DNA from: an uncultured Lachnospiraceae bacterium
GTDB taxonomy: Bacteria; Bacillota; Clostridia; Lachnospirales; Lachnospiraceae
DNA length: 64,000 bases
Direction of reading: 5' to 3'
NCBI GenBank assembly: GCA_910579735.1
Contig: CAJTUZ010000005.1
Location: 123,868-187,867 of the forward strand
The translations under genes and the position numbers were made by a program. The notes under the pieces were generated by a model. It ran no database searches. It had not been told where the DNA came from and saw only the letters and a list, made by a program, of their open reading frames with translations. Positions 1 through 8,178 of this stretch are shown piece by piece. How positions within the stretch are numbered: the stretch's first letter is position 1; each line of letters opens with the position of its first letter.

Positions 1-1
1 C

Positions 2-811
2 ACATCGGCAGGACTCGTGGAGGAAGCCAGGAAAAGACATGATTTAAGTCCGGTCGTGACGGCGGCGCTTGGGAGGCTGATGACGGGCGCGTGTATGATG
101 GGAAGTATGCTGAAAGGTGAAAAAGATATTCTGACGCTGCAGATAAACGGAGACGGACCGATCGGCGCAATGACCGTGACGGCGGATGCAAAAGGCAATG
201 TAAAAGGATATGCGCAGGCGCCGCAGGCGATGATGCCCCCGAACGCGCAGGGCAAGCTCGATGTCGGAGGGGTGATCGGCAACGGCTATCTGACCGTCAT
301 AAAGGATATGGGACTAAAAGATCCGTATTCTTCCCAGGTGGCGCTGCAGACAGGGGAGATCGGGGATGATCTGACCTATTACTTTGCAGCTTCGGAACAG
401 GTGCCTTCCTGTGTGGCGCTGGGCGTTTTGATGGAACGGAACAATACGGTGAAGCAGGCGGGCGGTTTTATCATTCAGCTCATGCCTTTTGCGCAGGAAG
501 ATGTGATCAGGAGACTGGAAGAGAAGATTGCATCCCTGCGTTCCGTGACGCAAATGCTGGAGGAGGGCAATACCCCCGAACAGATATTGACGCTTTTGCT
601 TGGCGATATGGGAGTTGAGTTTACGGAGAAAATGCCGGTACAGTTTGTGTGCAGCTGCACGAAGGAGCGGGTAGAAAAAGTGCTGATCAGCCTCGGAAAA
701 GAGGAATTGCAGAATATGATCGAAGAAGGCAGAGAAGTAGAGCTGCATTGTCATTTCTGCAATACGAATTATGTTTTTACGGTAGAAGAATTAAAGCGGC
801 TGCCTATATAA
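2..811 (+). CDS. hslO: Hsp33 redox-regulated chaperonin, 5' end missing
   Basis: Cytoplasmic holdase chaperone switched on by oxidation. The reading frame is open from base 2, before any start codon, and begins inside the conserved N-terminal part of the family (LVEEARKRH...SPVVTAALGR), so the true start lies upstream of the window. The C-terminal redox switch is intact: C-x-C (codons at 649 and 655) and C-x-x-C (748 and 757), the four cysteines that bind zinc when reduced. The end matches the family's usual C-terminus. An untranslated stretch of about 90 bases separates it from nadE. The family call is secure; only the missing start is uncertain. Confidence 0.95.
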   Translation, partial: TSAGLVEEARKRHDLSPVVTAALGRLMTGACMMGSMLKGEKDILTLQINGDGPIGAMTVTADAKGNVKGYAQAPQAMMPPNAQGKLDVGGVIGNGYLTVIKDMGLKDPYSSQVALQTGEIGDDLTYYFAASEQVPSCVALGVLMERNNTVKQAGGFIIQLMPFAQEDVIRRLEEKIASLRSVTQMLEEGNTPEQILTLLLGDMGVEFTEKMPVQFVCSCTKERVEKVLISLGKEELQNMIEEGREVELHCHFCNTNYVFTVEELKRLPI

Positions 812-902
812 CGGAAGTTTGAAATACGGATGTATAGATAGTTTAATCTGAGGCTCCGTTTCCACAGCAGAGAAATCAGATGAAGAAAGGTATGGTATAG
901 AT

Positions 903-2813
903 ATGAAGCATGGTTTTGTGAAAACAGCGGCAGTGACACCGAAGATAAAAGTAGCGGATCCCGCTTACAATGCGAAACAGATATGTGCTTATATGGAAGA
1001 GGCGGTTGAAAACGGGGCGAAGGTAATTGTTTTCCCGGAACTGTGCCTGACAGGCTATACGTGCGGTGATCTGTTTTTGCAGGAGATCCTTTTACGTGAT
1101 GCCAAGGAACAGATGCAGGTGATTGTCGATGCGTCGAAAGGCAGTGATGCGCTCGTTTTTGTCGGACTTCCGGTAGAAAAAGACCATAAACTTTATAATG
1201 CGGCAGCAGTGATCCAGGACGGCACGCTTTTGGCAATGATTCCAAAGCGTCATATTCCGGGATATGCGGAATACTATGAAACAAGATATTTTACGCCGGG
1301 AAATGAAAAAGCGGAGAAATTCACGATAGACGATCAGGAGATTCCGTTTGGCGCCAATATTTTATTTCAGGCGGATTCTATGGATGGAATGCTTGTCGGG
1401 TGTGAGATCTGTGAAGACATATGGGCGCCGGATTCGCCCGGCACAGCCCATGCGCTGGCGGGGGCGACCGTGATCGTGAATCTGTCCGCTTCTCACGAGA
1501 CGGTGGGGAAAGACAGTTACCGCAAGATGCTTGTAGAGTCGGCTTCTGCGAAGCTGATCGCCGGCTATATCTACGCTTCTGCGGGAGAAGGAGAATCCAC
1601 GCAGGATCTGGTTTTCGGCGGACATAACATGATTGCGGAGAACGGCACGACGTTGGCGGAAGCGGAGCGTTTCACATGCGGTATTACTTATGCCGACCTG
1701 GATATGCACCGTCTTTCCCATGAAAGACGCAGAATGACGACCTATCTGCCGGAAAAAAAGGGAGATTATCAGATCGTTCCTTTTTCCATTGATGAAGAGG
1801 AGACAGCGCTTACCAGAACTTTTGAGCAGATGCCGTTTGTGCCATCCGATAAGAAGGAACGGGAGAGCAGATGTGAGGAAATTTTATCGATCCAGTCATT
1901 CGGACTGAAAAAAAGATTCGAGCATACTAATTCGAAAACGGCTGTTATTGGCCTGTCAGGAGGACTTGATTCTACGCTGGCCCTGCTTGTGACCGTGCGT
2001 ACTTTTGATCTGCTGGCGTTTTCCAGAGATCAGATCATAGCCGTCACGATGCCCTGCTTTGGCACGACAGACAGGACCTATCAAAACGCCTGTAAATTGT
2101 CGGCGCTTCTTGGCGTGACGCTTAGAGAAACGGATATCAAAGAAGCGGTAAGCGTTCATTTCCGGGATATCGGTCAGGATATGGACAGCCACGACGTGAC
2201 ATACGAAAATGCGCAGGCGAGAGAGCGGACACAGGTATTAATGGATATCGCAAATCAAACGGGCGGTATGGTGATCGGAACGGGAGACATGTCGGAGCTT
2301 GCGCTCGGATGGGCGACTTATAACGGCGATCATATGTCTATGTACGGTGTAAATGCCGGCGTGCCGAAAACGCTTGTGCGGCATCTGGTACGATTTTACG
2401 CTGACACATGCGGGAAGGAAGACCTTTCAAAGATTCTCGACGATATACTGGATACGCCGGTTTCTCCGGAGCTTTTACCGCCCGTGGACGGAGTGATCGC
2501 GCAGAAGACGGAGGATCTGGTCGGACCGTACGAACTGCATGATTTTTTCCTGTATTATATGCTGCGCTGCGGTTTTGAACCGGCAAAGATCTATCGTATA
2601 GCGAAAAACGCTTTTGCCGGTATCTATACCGATGAAGTGATCTTAAAGTGGTTAAGGACTTTTTATACACATTTTTTTGCGCAGCAGTTTAAACGCTCCT
2701 GCCTGCCGGATGGACCGAAAGTCGGAAGCGTTGCCTTATCTCCACGAGGCGACCTGCGCATGCCATCAGATGCCTGCGCAGACCTCTGGATGAAACAGAT
2801 TGAGGAGCTGTAG
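903..2813 (+). CDS. nadE: Glutamine-dependent NAD+ synthetase
   Basis: Makes NAD+ from nicotinic acid adenine dinucleotide, ATP and glutamine in the cytoplasm. It has 636 residues in two domains. The N-terminal nitrilase-type glutaminase (about 1-290) shows the catalytic glutamate in FPELCLTGY (E46) and cysteine in CEICEDIW (C170). The C-terminal ammonia-dependent synthetase carries the PP-loop GLSGGLDST near residue 350 and the GTGDMSELALGW segment. Length fits the long glutamine-dependent class. The ATG follows GAAAGG, inside a stretch (AAAGG-TATGGTATAGATATG) that resembles the double-ATG element seen before four other genes here. The next gene converges on it. Confidence 0.96.
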   Translation: MKHGFVKTAAVTPKIKVADPAYNAKQICAYMEEAVENGAKVIVFPELCLTGYTCGDLFLQEILLRDAKEQMQVIVDASKGSDALVFVGLPVEKDHKLYNAAAVIQDGTLLAMIPKRHIPGYAEYYETRYFTPGNEKAEKFTIDDQEIPFGANILFQADSMDGMLVGCEICEDIWAPDSPGTAHALAGATVIVNLSASHETVGKDSYRKMLVESASAKLIAGYIYASAGEGESTQDLVFGGHNMIAENGTTLAEAERFTCGITYADLDMHRLSHERRRMTTYLPEKKGDYQIVPFSIDEEETALTRTFEQMPFVPSDKKERESRCEEILSIQSFGLKKRFEHTNSKTAVIGLSGGLDSTLALLVTVRTFDLLAFSRDQIIAVTMPCFGTTDRTYQNACKLSALLGVTLRETDIKEAVSVHFRDIGQDMDSHDVTYENAQARERTQVLMDIANQTGGMVIGTGDMSELALGWATYNGDHMSMYGVNAGVPKTLVRHLVRFYADTCGKEDLSKILDDILDTPVSPELLPPVDGVIAQKTEDLVGPYELHDFFLYYMLRCGFEPAKIYRIAKNAFAGIYTDEVILKWLRTFYTHFFAQQFKRSCLPDGPKVGSVALSPRGDLRMPSDACADLWMKQIEEL

Positions 2814-2828
2814 CGCATAGGAGGGCCG

Positions 2829-3326
2829 TTACTCCACGATCGAATCCATATCCACATCCACATCTATCGCCGTTTCTGCCTCCAGCGCTTTTTCAAGTGA
2901 GGCAGTAATGGCATTTAATAAGATCATGGAAGTGTACTTGCTGTCTTCGGAATATGTAATGCCATCTAAACTCTGATTGGTAATGATTTGATTCGCAAGG
3001 TCTTCAAAAGAAGGTTGAATCAGAGGATACATCGTTGTAACGGCTTCATCCAGATTCACAAGTCTTATGGAATTAATATTGGTTTCATCAACGGTGACTT
3101 CTATTTCCACTACATTGTCGTTTAAGATCAGTGAAGTGGTATATACACCGGGAACAAACGTATTGGAAGACGATTGCGTTACCTGGGAAAATGTATTCTT
3201 TTTCTCTTCCTTTGGCAGGAACATAATGATCAAAAGGATGATGAAAAGGATACCGAGCACCGCAAAGATTCCGGTATATATCAATTCTTTTACATGAAGC
3301 ACTACAATTTTGGTTTTGGAACTCAT
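2829..3326 (-). CDS. Small membrane-anchored protein with FMN-binding-like extracellular domain
   Basis: A 165-residue protein with one N-terminal membrane segment (about residues 14-37, rich in I, L and F) followed by a low-complexity linker and a soluble extracellular part. The soluble part has the pattern PGVYTTSLILND...VEIEVTVDETNINSIRLV, which resembles FMN-binding-type domains in Lachnospiraceae proteins, but no covalent flavin motif is evident. The C-terminus is strongly acidic (repeated D-V-D and E). It ends 15 bases from the nadE stop, with the genes converging. Function is unknown; the domain resemblance is recalled, not searched. Confidence 0.7.
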   Translation of the reverse strand: MSSKTKIVVLHVKELIYTGIFAVLGILFIILLIIMFLPKEEKKNTFSQVTQSSSNTFVPGVYTTSLILNDNVVEIEVTVDETNINSIRLVNLDEAVTTMYPLIQPSFEDLANQIITNQSLDGITYSEDSKYTSMILLNAITASLEKALEAETAIDVDVDMDSIVE

Positions 3327-3458
3327 AAAATATCCCCATAGAAAATCTTTTTTATTATTTTATGATACAGGAAGCCGGATTATGACATCTGACCGGCAGG
3401 GAAAAAGATTTTATGAAGAAACAGGATATGAACAGGCCAGGTCATACAGTAATGAAAT

Positions 3459-4333
3459 TTAATGAAATCTGTTTTTTAGCTCATCTAACAGCAGTTCCGC
3501 AATCGGCGTGAACACCTGATATTTTTTCCAAATGATATACATTTTGGTTTCAAGCCGTGGAAAAAGAGGCCGGAAACACAGACTGCTGTTGTCGCCTGTA
3601 TTCGTTAAACGCTCGAATGTCAGCATACATCCAAGTCCTTCTTTTACAAATACGCCGCCATTGTAACAAAGATTTATGGTGCCGCTTAGATTTAATTGGT
3701 CGGTTTTTTCCCTGCACCACCGTGTAATATCAAATTTCATACCCTGCTCGGAGCAAATCAGGTCTACTCCAATCAAATCTTCAAAAACAATCTCTTTTTT
3801 TCTGCCAGCGGATGATCTTTTCGGATTGCAAGCCCCCAGATGTCTGCCCCCGGTATTTCGATATAGTTGTACTTTTCGAGATTCGGTGGCTCTACGATAA
3901 AAGCAAAGTCAATCAGTCCCCTCTCCAGGCGTTCTACGACCTGTTCCGTATTCCCGCTTGTCAGATGGTAACGGAAACGGGGATAATTTTCCCTGAAGTC
4001 TTTAATGACCCGTGCCAGATATTTGATTTGATGGGATTCTGCACACCCGATATGAACCTCCCCTCCGGTAATGTTATCCAGTTCCCGAAATTCATCCGTC
4101 GTTTTATCCACCATTGCAAGGATATCTTCCGCCCGCTTTCGCAGCAGCATTCCCTCGTCTGTCAGGCTGACACTGGTACTGCCCCTGCGAAACAGCTTTT
4201 TTCCAAGTTCAGATTCCAGCTCTTTCATTTGTTTCGATAAAGTCGGTTGGGAAACATGAAGTGCTTTGGCCGCACGGGACATATTACTTTCTCTTGCAAT
4301 TTCTAAAAAATAGCGCAGAACACGAATTTCCAT
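3459..4333 (-). pseudogene. LysR-family transcriptional regulator, split by a homopolymer frameshift
   Basis: The 5' part (to 3773) encodes a winged-helix N-terminus (residues 1-60, SRAAKALHVSQPTLSKQMKEL) and the first effector subdomain. It stops after HPLAEKKRLFLKI. Adding one A to the run of seven (T-run 3795-3801 on the + strand) joins it to the downstream frame as HPLAEKKEIVFEDLIGVDLI. The downstream 105 codons then complete a normal LysR effector domain, about 292 residues in all. GGGAGG precedes the ATG. It faces an alpha/beta hydrolase gene, the usual LysR arrangement. It may be a true pseudogene, a sequencing error, or rescued by slippage. Confidence 0.88.
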
Positions 4334-4471
4334 ACGCGCCTCCCTGTTGTTTTTATAGAGTGTTTTTGATAAATGTTTTCTCAGGTCAGCAGAAATAATT
4401 TTTCAAACACGCTCTAGTATAGCACAGTCGGGATATTCCTATCAAGAATAACATGATATGAATTATAGGTA

Positions 4472-4500
4472 TTAGACATATCAAAAGGTATCCGTATAAT
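4472..4500 (+). promoter_or_regulatory. Sigma-A-type promoter facing the hydrolase operon
   Basis: TTAGAC, 17 bases, TATAAT, reading toward 4524 and 4686. It lies in the gap between the divergent LysR gene and the hydrolase, where a LysR protein would be expected to bind. No clear T-N11-A palindrome could be singled out. Confidence 0.7.
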
Positions 4501-4523
4501 AGCAAGTGTAGGAGGTACAGAGA

Positions 4524-4682
4524 ATGTCAGAGGCGTCAGATACTATGGGAATCCTGCATCAGAATCTGATTGACGCTGGAATCTATCTGCCGGACTTGGT
4601 ACATAACGGACAAAAGCAGATAGATTGTCCGGATTTTTTAGTTTACAGCATTCACAAAAACATATTGAACAGGAGGTATTGA
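4524..4682 (+). CDS. 52-residue ORF before the hydrolase, possibly a shortened conserved small protein
   Basis: An ATG 7 bases after AGGAGGT and just downstream of a good promoter opens 52 codons. The end contains the AGGAGG of the next gene, so the two are probably translationally linked. The start (LHQNLIDAG) and the end (QKQIDCPDFLVYSI) resemble the two ends of a longer small-protein family I recall from Clostridia, which has a central HRKxLLxxLH segment. That centre is absent here, suggesting an in-frame internal deletion. The recalled family is from memory and unverified. It could also be a non-functional leader ORF. Confidence 0.45.
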   Translation: MSEASDTMGILHQNLIDAGIYLPDLVHNGQKQIDCPDFLVYSIHKNILNRRY

Positions 4683-4685
4683 GCA

Positions 4686-5693
4686 ATGGGAACAAAATGG
4701 AGTCAGCTTCAGGAACTGAAGCTTGTGCAGGAGTGGGATAAGACTTTCCCGAAAAGCGAAGAGGTGAATCACAGCAAGGTCACTTTCCATAACCGCTTTG
4801 GGATTACTCTGGCGGCAGATATGTATACGCCGAAGAATGCAGAAGGCAGACTGCCCGCTATCGCCGTATGCGGTCCTTTTGGTGCAGTAAAGGAACAGGC
4901 GGCTGGTCTGTATGCACAGACAATGGCACAGAGAGGCTTTCTGACGATTGCATTCGATCCGTCATTCACAGGAGAAAGCGGCGGCGAGCCTCGTTACATG
5001 GCGTCTCCCGATATCAACACGGAGGATTTCATGGCGGCAGTGGATTTCCTTTCATTACAGGATCATGTCGATTCCGAGAAAATCGGCATAATCGGAATCT
5101 GCGGCTGGGGTGGCATGGCAATCAATGCGGCGGCGCTTGATACCCGTGTCAAAGCAACCGTTGCGTCTACAATGTACGATATGAGCCGTGTCAATGCCAA
5201 CGGATACTTTGACAGTGAGGACAGCGAGAAAGCCCGTTTTGAGAAGCGCAAGGCGATGAATGCGCAGCGGCTTGAAGATTATAAAAACGGCATATATGCT
5301 CTTGGCGGCGGCGTGTCTGATCCCATGCCGGAAGATGCGCCGTGGTATTTTCAGGACTATCACGCTTACTATAAAACAGAGCGCGGCTATCATCCCCGCT
5401 CCCTAAATTCAAACGGCGGCTGGAATGTGATCGGCTGTCAGTCCTTTCTGAATATGCCGATTCTTCAGTACAGCAATGAAATTCGCTCTGCAGTCATGGT
5501 GCTTCATGGGGATAAGGCGCATTCCTGCTATTTTGGCAAGGATGCCTATGCCGCTATGATGAGTGGAAGCAAGTATCAGGATAACAAAGAATTACTGCTT
5601 GTGACCGGAGCAAGCCACACGGATTTGTACGACCGGACAGATATTATTCCATTTGATAAAATGGTTGATTTCTTTCTGAAAAATATGAAATAA
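4686..5693 (+). CDS. Alpha/beta hydrolase of the dienelactone-hydrolase type
   Basis: Cytosolic 335-residue hydrolase. The nucleophile elbow reads G-I-C-G-W-G-G, so the likely nucleophile is C139 rather than serine, as in dienelactone hydrolase relatives. The other triad members are probably D276 (HGDKAHS) and H311 (GASHTDLYD). No signal peptide is present. The ATG follows AGGAGG, which overlaps the end of the small upstream ORF. The divergent LysR gene suggests regulated expression, although that regulator is frameshifted here. The substrate cannot be inferred. Confidence 0.85.
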   Translation: MGTKWSQLQELKLVQEWDKTFPKSEEVNHSKVTFHNRFGITLAADMYTPKNAEGRLPAIAVCGPFGAVKEQAAGLYAQTMAQRGFLTIAFDPSFTGESGGEPRYMASPDINTEDFMAAVDFLSLQDHVDSEKIGIIGICGWGGMAINAAALDTRVKATVASTMYDMSRVNANGYFDSEDSEKARFEKRKAMNAQRLEDYKNGIYALGGGVSDPMPEDAPWYFQDYHAYYKTERGYHPRSLNSNGGWNVIGCQSFLNMPILQYSNEIRSAVMVLHGDKAHSCYFGKDAYAAMMSGSKYQDNKELLLVTGASHTDLYDRTDIIPFDKMVDFFLKNMK

Positions 5694-5792
5694 CAGAAGT
5701 TTTTATTTGGTCTAGGAGTACTTACTGTTGCGGGCAACAGGCAGATATTTTATAATCAAGTATATAAACCGGAAGCTGCAGAGGAGAACTAT

Positions 5793-5981
5793 ATGAAATC
5801 AGGAAATAGAGATGATGGCTGGTTCACTGGAAGACTATATTTCAACAAAGAAGATAAAAGAGTGATTATCAAGAGACCGCGAAGTGGGTTTGGCTATACA
5901 ATGAATTTAGGAAATAAGTGGACATGGATATTTAATATTATTTTTGTAATTATTATAGTTATATTAGTCAGTGTTTTTTAA
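5793..5981 (+). CDS. DUF5808-like small membrane protein
   Basis: A 62-residue protein with a soluble N-terminal half (WFTGRLYFNKEDKRVIIKRP, then GFGYTMNLGNKW) matching the recalled DUF5808 pattern of an aromatic-glycine stretch followed by YFN-E/K-D. One hydrophobic C-terminal segment (about residues 44-62, nearly all I, V, F) anchors it in the membrane. The ATG is preceded by GAGGAG. Family members are often found alone or fused to larger membrane proteins. Function is unknown. Confidence 0.72.
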   Translation: MKSGNRDDGWFTGRLYFNKEDKRVIIKRPRSGFGYTMNLGNKWTWIFNIIFVIIIVILVSVF

Positions 5982-6213
5982 AATAACTTCCGGTTTGAAA
6001 CGTTGTCGGGTGTGTGTAAATCAGTGATCATATGTGAAAATATGCATTGTACTTCAAATTTTAAGTAGTGGGTACACTTTTCCGAAAAGGGAATTTATCG
6101 TTTTCTTTGGAAAATACAGTCTGATGCGCATTGGTGTGTCTTGCTTCGAAAACAGATATGCTTTTTCGAGTCTTCTTTTGTTCCGATAAATAAAGAATAT
6201 TATTCCAATCAAA

Positions 6214-6242
6214 TTGATATGATTCCATAAAGGAAGTATAAT
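6214..6242 (+). promoter_or_regulatory. Promoter of the Fic gene
   Basis: TTGATA, 17 bases, then a perfect TATAAT, ending 26 bases before the Fic start codon. This gives a very short leader with GTGAGGTG as ribosome-binding site. The remainder of the 5982-6213 gap shows nothing recognisable. Confidence 0.8.
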
Positions 6243-6268
6243 ATTTAGGAAAGTGAGGTGTACTCTTT

Positions 6269-7162
6269 ATGTATATGACCGTAAAACATGCCGCAGAGAA
6301 ATGGGGAATTTCAGATAGACGTGTGCGCATATTGTGCGCAGAAGGGAAAGTTTCAGGTGCTATTCGCGAAGGACGCCGCTGGATGATTCCGGTAGATACA
6401 AGAAAACCGGCGGATGGACGGTTTAAGGCAGCAGAAAGCTTATTTGCAGCTATAGACAGGAAGAAAAGCGAACTGGACACCAGACGCCCGCTGACAGAGG
6501 GGGAAGTGGAACGTCTGACGGAGGAATTTATTATTGAGTATACCTATAATTCAAATGCAATTGAAGGGAATACACTGACTCTGCGTGAGACGGATATGGT
6601 TTTGCGTGGCCTGACGATTGACAGGAAACCGTTAAAAGACCATATGGAGGCAGTCGGGCATAAAGAGGCATTTGATTTTGTGCGGGATTTGGTAAAAGAA
6701 CAGGTGCCCTTATCGGAAAGCATCATCAGGCAGATACATTATCTTGTACTGGCAGATAAACGGGAAGACCGCGGTGTTTACAGAAGAGTTCCGGTCAGGA
6801 TCATGGGTGCAAAACATGAACCGGTACAGCCATATTTAATCCAGCCTAAAATGGAACAGCTGCTGGAGGATTATAGGAATAATACAGATCATATTATTTC
6901 CCGGCTTGCACGGTTCCATATTGAATTCGAGGGGATTCATCCTTTTATTGACGGAAATGGCAGAACCGGAAGGCTGCTTGTAAATCTGGAATTGATGAAA
7001 GCTGGATATCCGCCAATTGACATTAAATTTGCAGACCGGATTTCTTATTATAATGCGTTTGATGAATACCATGTAAAACATGATCTTGGTGCAATGCAAA
7101 AGTTGTTTGCGGGTTATGTGAATGCGAGGCTGGATAATTACTTGATGATGTTTGAAAAATAA
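6269..7162 (+). CDS. Class II Fic protein with N-terminal helix-turn-helix
   Basis: Probable AMP-transferase (or deAMPylase) modifying a cytoplasmic protein. The 297 residues begin with an excisionase-like DNA-binding segment (about 4-50: TVKHAAEKWGISDRRVRILC...GRRWMIP). The class II autoinhibitory motif S95-N-A-I-E99-G100 follows, then the full Fic motif HPFIDGNGRTGR (224-235) with catalytic H224. All key residues are present, so it should be active and self-inhibited. No partner antitoxin gene is adjacent. The DNA-binding domain suggests it may control its own promoter. Target unknown. Confidence 0.92.
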   Translation: MYMTVKHAAEKWGISDRRVRILCAEGKVSGAIREGRRWMIPVDTRKPADGRFKAAESLFAAIDRKKSELDTRRPLTEGEVERLTEEFIIEYTYNSNAIEGNTLTLRETDMVLRGLTIDRKPLKDHMEAVGHKEAFDFVRDLVKEQVPLSESIIRQIHYLVLADKREDRGVYRRVPVRIMGAKHEPVQPYLIQPKMEQLLEDYRNNTDHIISRLARFHIEFEGIHPFIDGNGRTGRLLVNLELMKAGYPPIDIKFADRISYYNAFDEYHVKHDLGAMQKLFAGYVNARLDNYLMMFEK

Positions 7163-7318
7163 TTATATGATGGAGAAATTGGTGATATGGGCAGGCGGCA
7201 GAGATATTATGAAGTTCCGGGTTCTGCTGCTTAGGCATTGATATCCTTGTGGAAAAGGTGTCAACCAAGATTGACAATATCAAAACTTAAAAAACAAATA
7301 GAATGCCAGAAGTATGCG

Positions 7319-7327
7319 TGGTACAAT
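7319..7327 (+). promoter_or_regulatory. Extended -10 promoter of the P-loop kinase leader
   Basis: TGGTACAAT is an extended -10 (TG-N-TACAAT) with no good -35. It would start a leader of about 140 bases that holds a short ORF and a hairpin. Between 7163 and 7318 nothing else stands out apart from an isolated TTGACA at 7271 without a matching -10. Confidence 0.5.
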
Positions 7328-7365
7328 AGGAAATGAAATATGCATTTTTGTGGAGGTGACAAAAA

Positions 7366-7398
7366 ATGATGATGTTTTTAAGATTAAGAAATATCTAA
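7366..7398 (+). CDS. Ten-codon leader ORF
   Basis: GGAGGTGA (a near-perfect anti-Shine-Dalgarno match) stands 6 bases before three consecutive ATG codons and the ORF MMMFLRLRNI. The stop lies 17 bases before a hairpin that precedes the P-loop kinase. Ribosome-binding strength, shortness and position are those of a leader peptide in translational or transcriptional attenuation. The second genomic copy of this region (29.2 kb) lacks the ORF. Confidence 0.5.
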   Translation: MMMFLRLRNI

Positions 7399-7415
7399 GT
7401 ACATGGAACTGTGTT

Positions 7416-7454
7416 AAATAGTTTTATGTACAGTCAGAACATTAAAAACTATTT
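7416..7454 (+). promoter_or_regulatory. Leader hairpin upstream of the P-loop kinase
   Basis: AAATAGTTTT (7416-7425) pairs perfectly with AAAACTATTT (7445-7454), leaving a 19-base loop. It ends a few bases before AAAGGAG, so a refolded leader could affect ribosome access. A shortened version (7 bp) with nearly the same loop is kept upstream of the paralogue at 29255-29292. Confidence 0.6.
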
Positions 7455-7472
7455 AATAAAGGAGATTTTGTA

Positions 7473-8150
7473 ATGATATTTCAAGATAATGTAATCAAAG
7501 AGTACCTAAAAAATGTTTATTTTATAACCGGAACACCTTGTGGCGGAAAGACAACGATCTCACGGGAGTTGGCGAAGCGGCATAATTTCCCGGTTTATGA
7601 TATTGATGAGCAGTTTGCAAATCATCAAAAGATTTCCAATGCTGCATTTCAACCATCGATGAACAAGGTCTTTAAGGACGCAGATGAGTTTTTCGGGCGT
7701 ACAGTAGAAGAATACAAAGAATGGCTGATTGAAAACACAAGAGAACAATTGGATTTTGTATTATTGGATTTGATTCGTCTCTCACAAAATCAAACCGTAT
7801 TGTGCGACTGTCATTTGACAATGGAACAGGCCGAACAACTCACAGATGCTTCCAGAATAGTCTTTTTAATAAAAGAACCTTCGAACATTGTTGATGATTA
7901 CTGTAATCGCCCGGACCATCAGGATTTTAACAACTTTATAAACAGTGCCTCTGAGCCTGAGAAAGCAAAGGCAGTATGTAATGAAACTTTGAAAAGTCTT
8001 AATGAGAATCACTATAATGCTATCAAGGATAGTGACTTTTATTGGCTTGAAAGAACTCCCAAAAGTACAATTGAAGAAACGGTAAGGAAAGTGGAGCGAC
8101 ATTTTGAATTTTTCAAAGAAGATTTCCGTATGGAGGATTTCGAGGCTTAA
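7473..8150 (+). CDS. P-loop nucleotide kinase-like protein
   Basis: A 225-residue soluble protein with a Walker A loop GTPCGGKT (20-27) in the N-terminal strand-loop-helix typical of small kinases (shikimate-kinase, chloramphenicol-phosphotransferase and related folds). A hydrophobic strand FVLLDL (95-100) may be Walker B. Substrate is not evident. The ATG follows AAAGGAG. A damaged paralogue at 29311 shares residues 1-38 and 132-220 and the upstream leader. It is followed after 28 bases by an alpha/beta hydrolase, probably cotranscribed. The leader ORF and hairpin hint at induced expression, as for antibiotic-resistance kinases, which is inference only. Confidence 0.75.
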   Translation: MIFQDNVIKEYLKNVYFITGTPCGGKTTISRELAKRHNFPVYDIDEQFANHQKISNAAFQPSMNKVFKDADEFFGRTVEEYKEWLIENTREQLDFVLLDLIRLSQNQTVLCDCHLTMEQAEQLTDASRIVFLIKEPSNIVDDYCNRPDHQDFNNFINSASEPEKAKAVCNETLKSLNENHYNAIKDSDFYWLERTPKSTIEETVRKVERHFEFFKEDFRMEDFEA

Positions 8151-8178
8151 AAAAGTTGAAAAGAACAAGGTAAATATT

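Noticed and set aside
769..1284. 171-codon minus-strand ORF over hslO and nadE
   Set aside because: It is a shadow of nadE, which has full family motifs on the other strand.
7271..7276. TTGACA as the -35 of the P-loop leader
   Set aside because: No -10 at 16-18 bases; the extended -10 at 7319 is too far away to use it.
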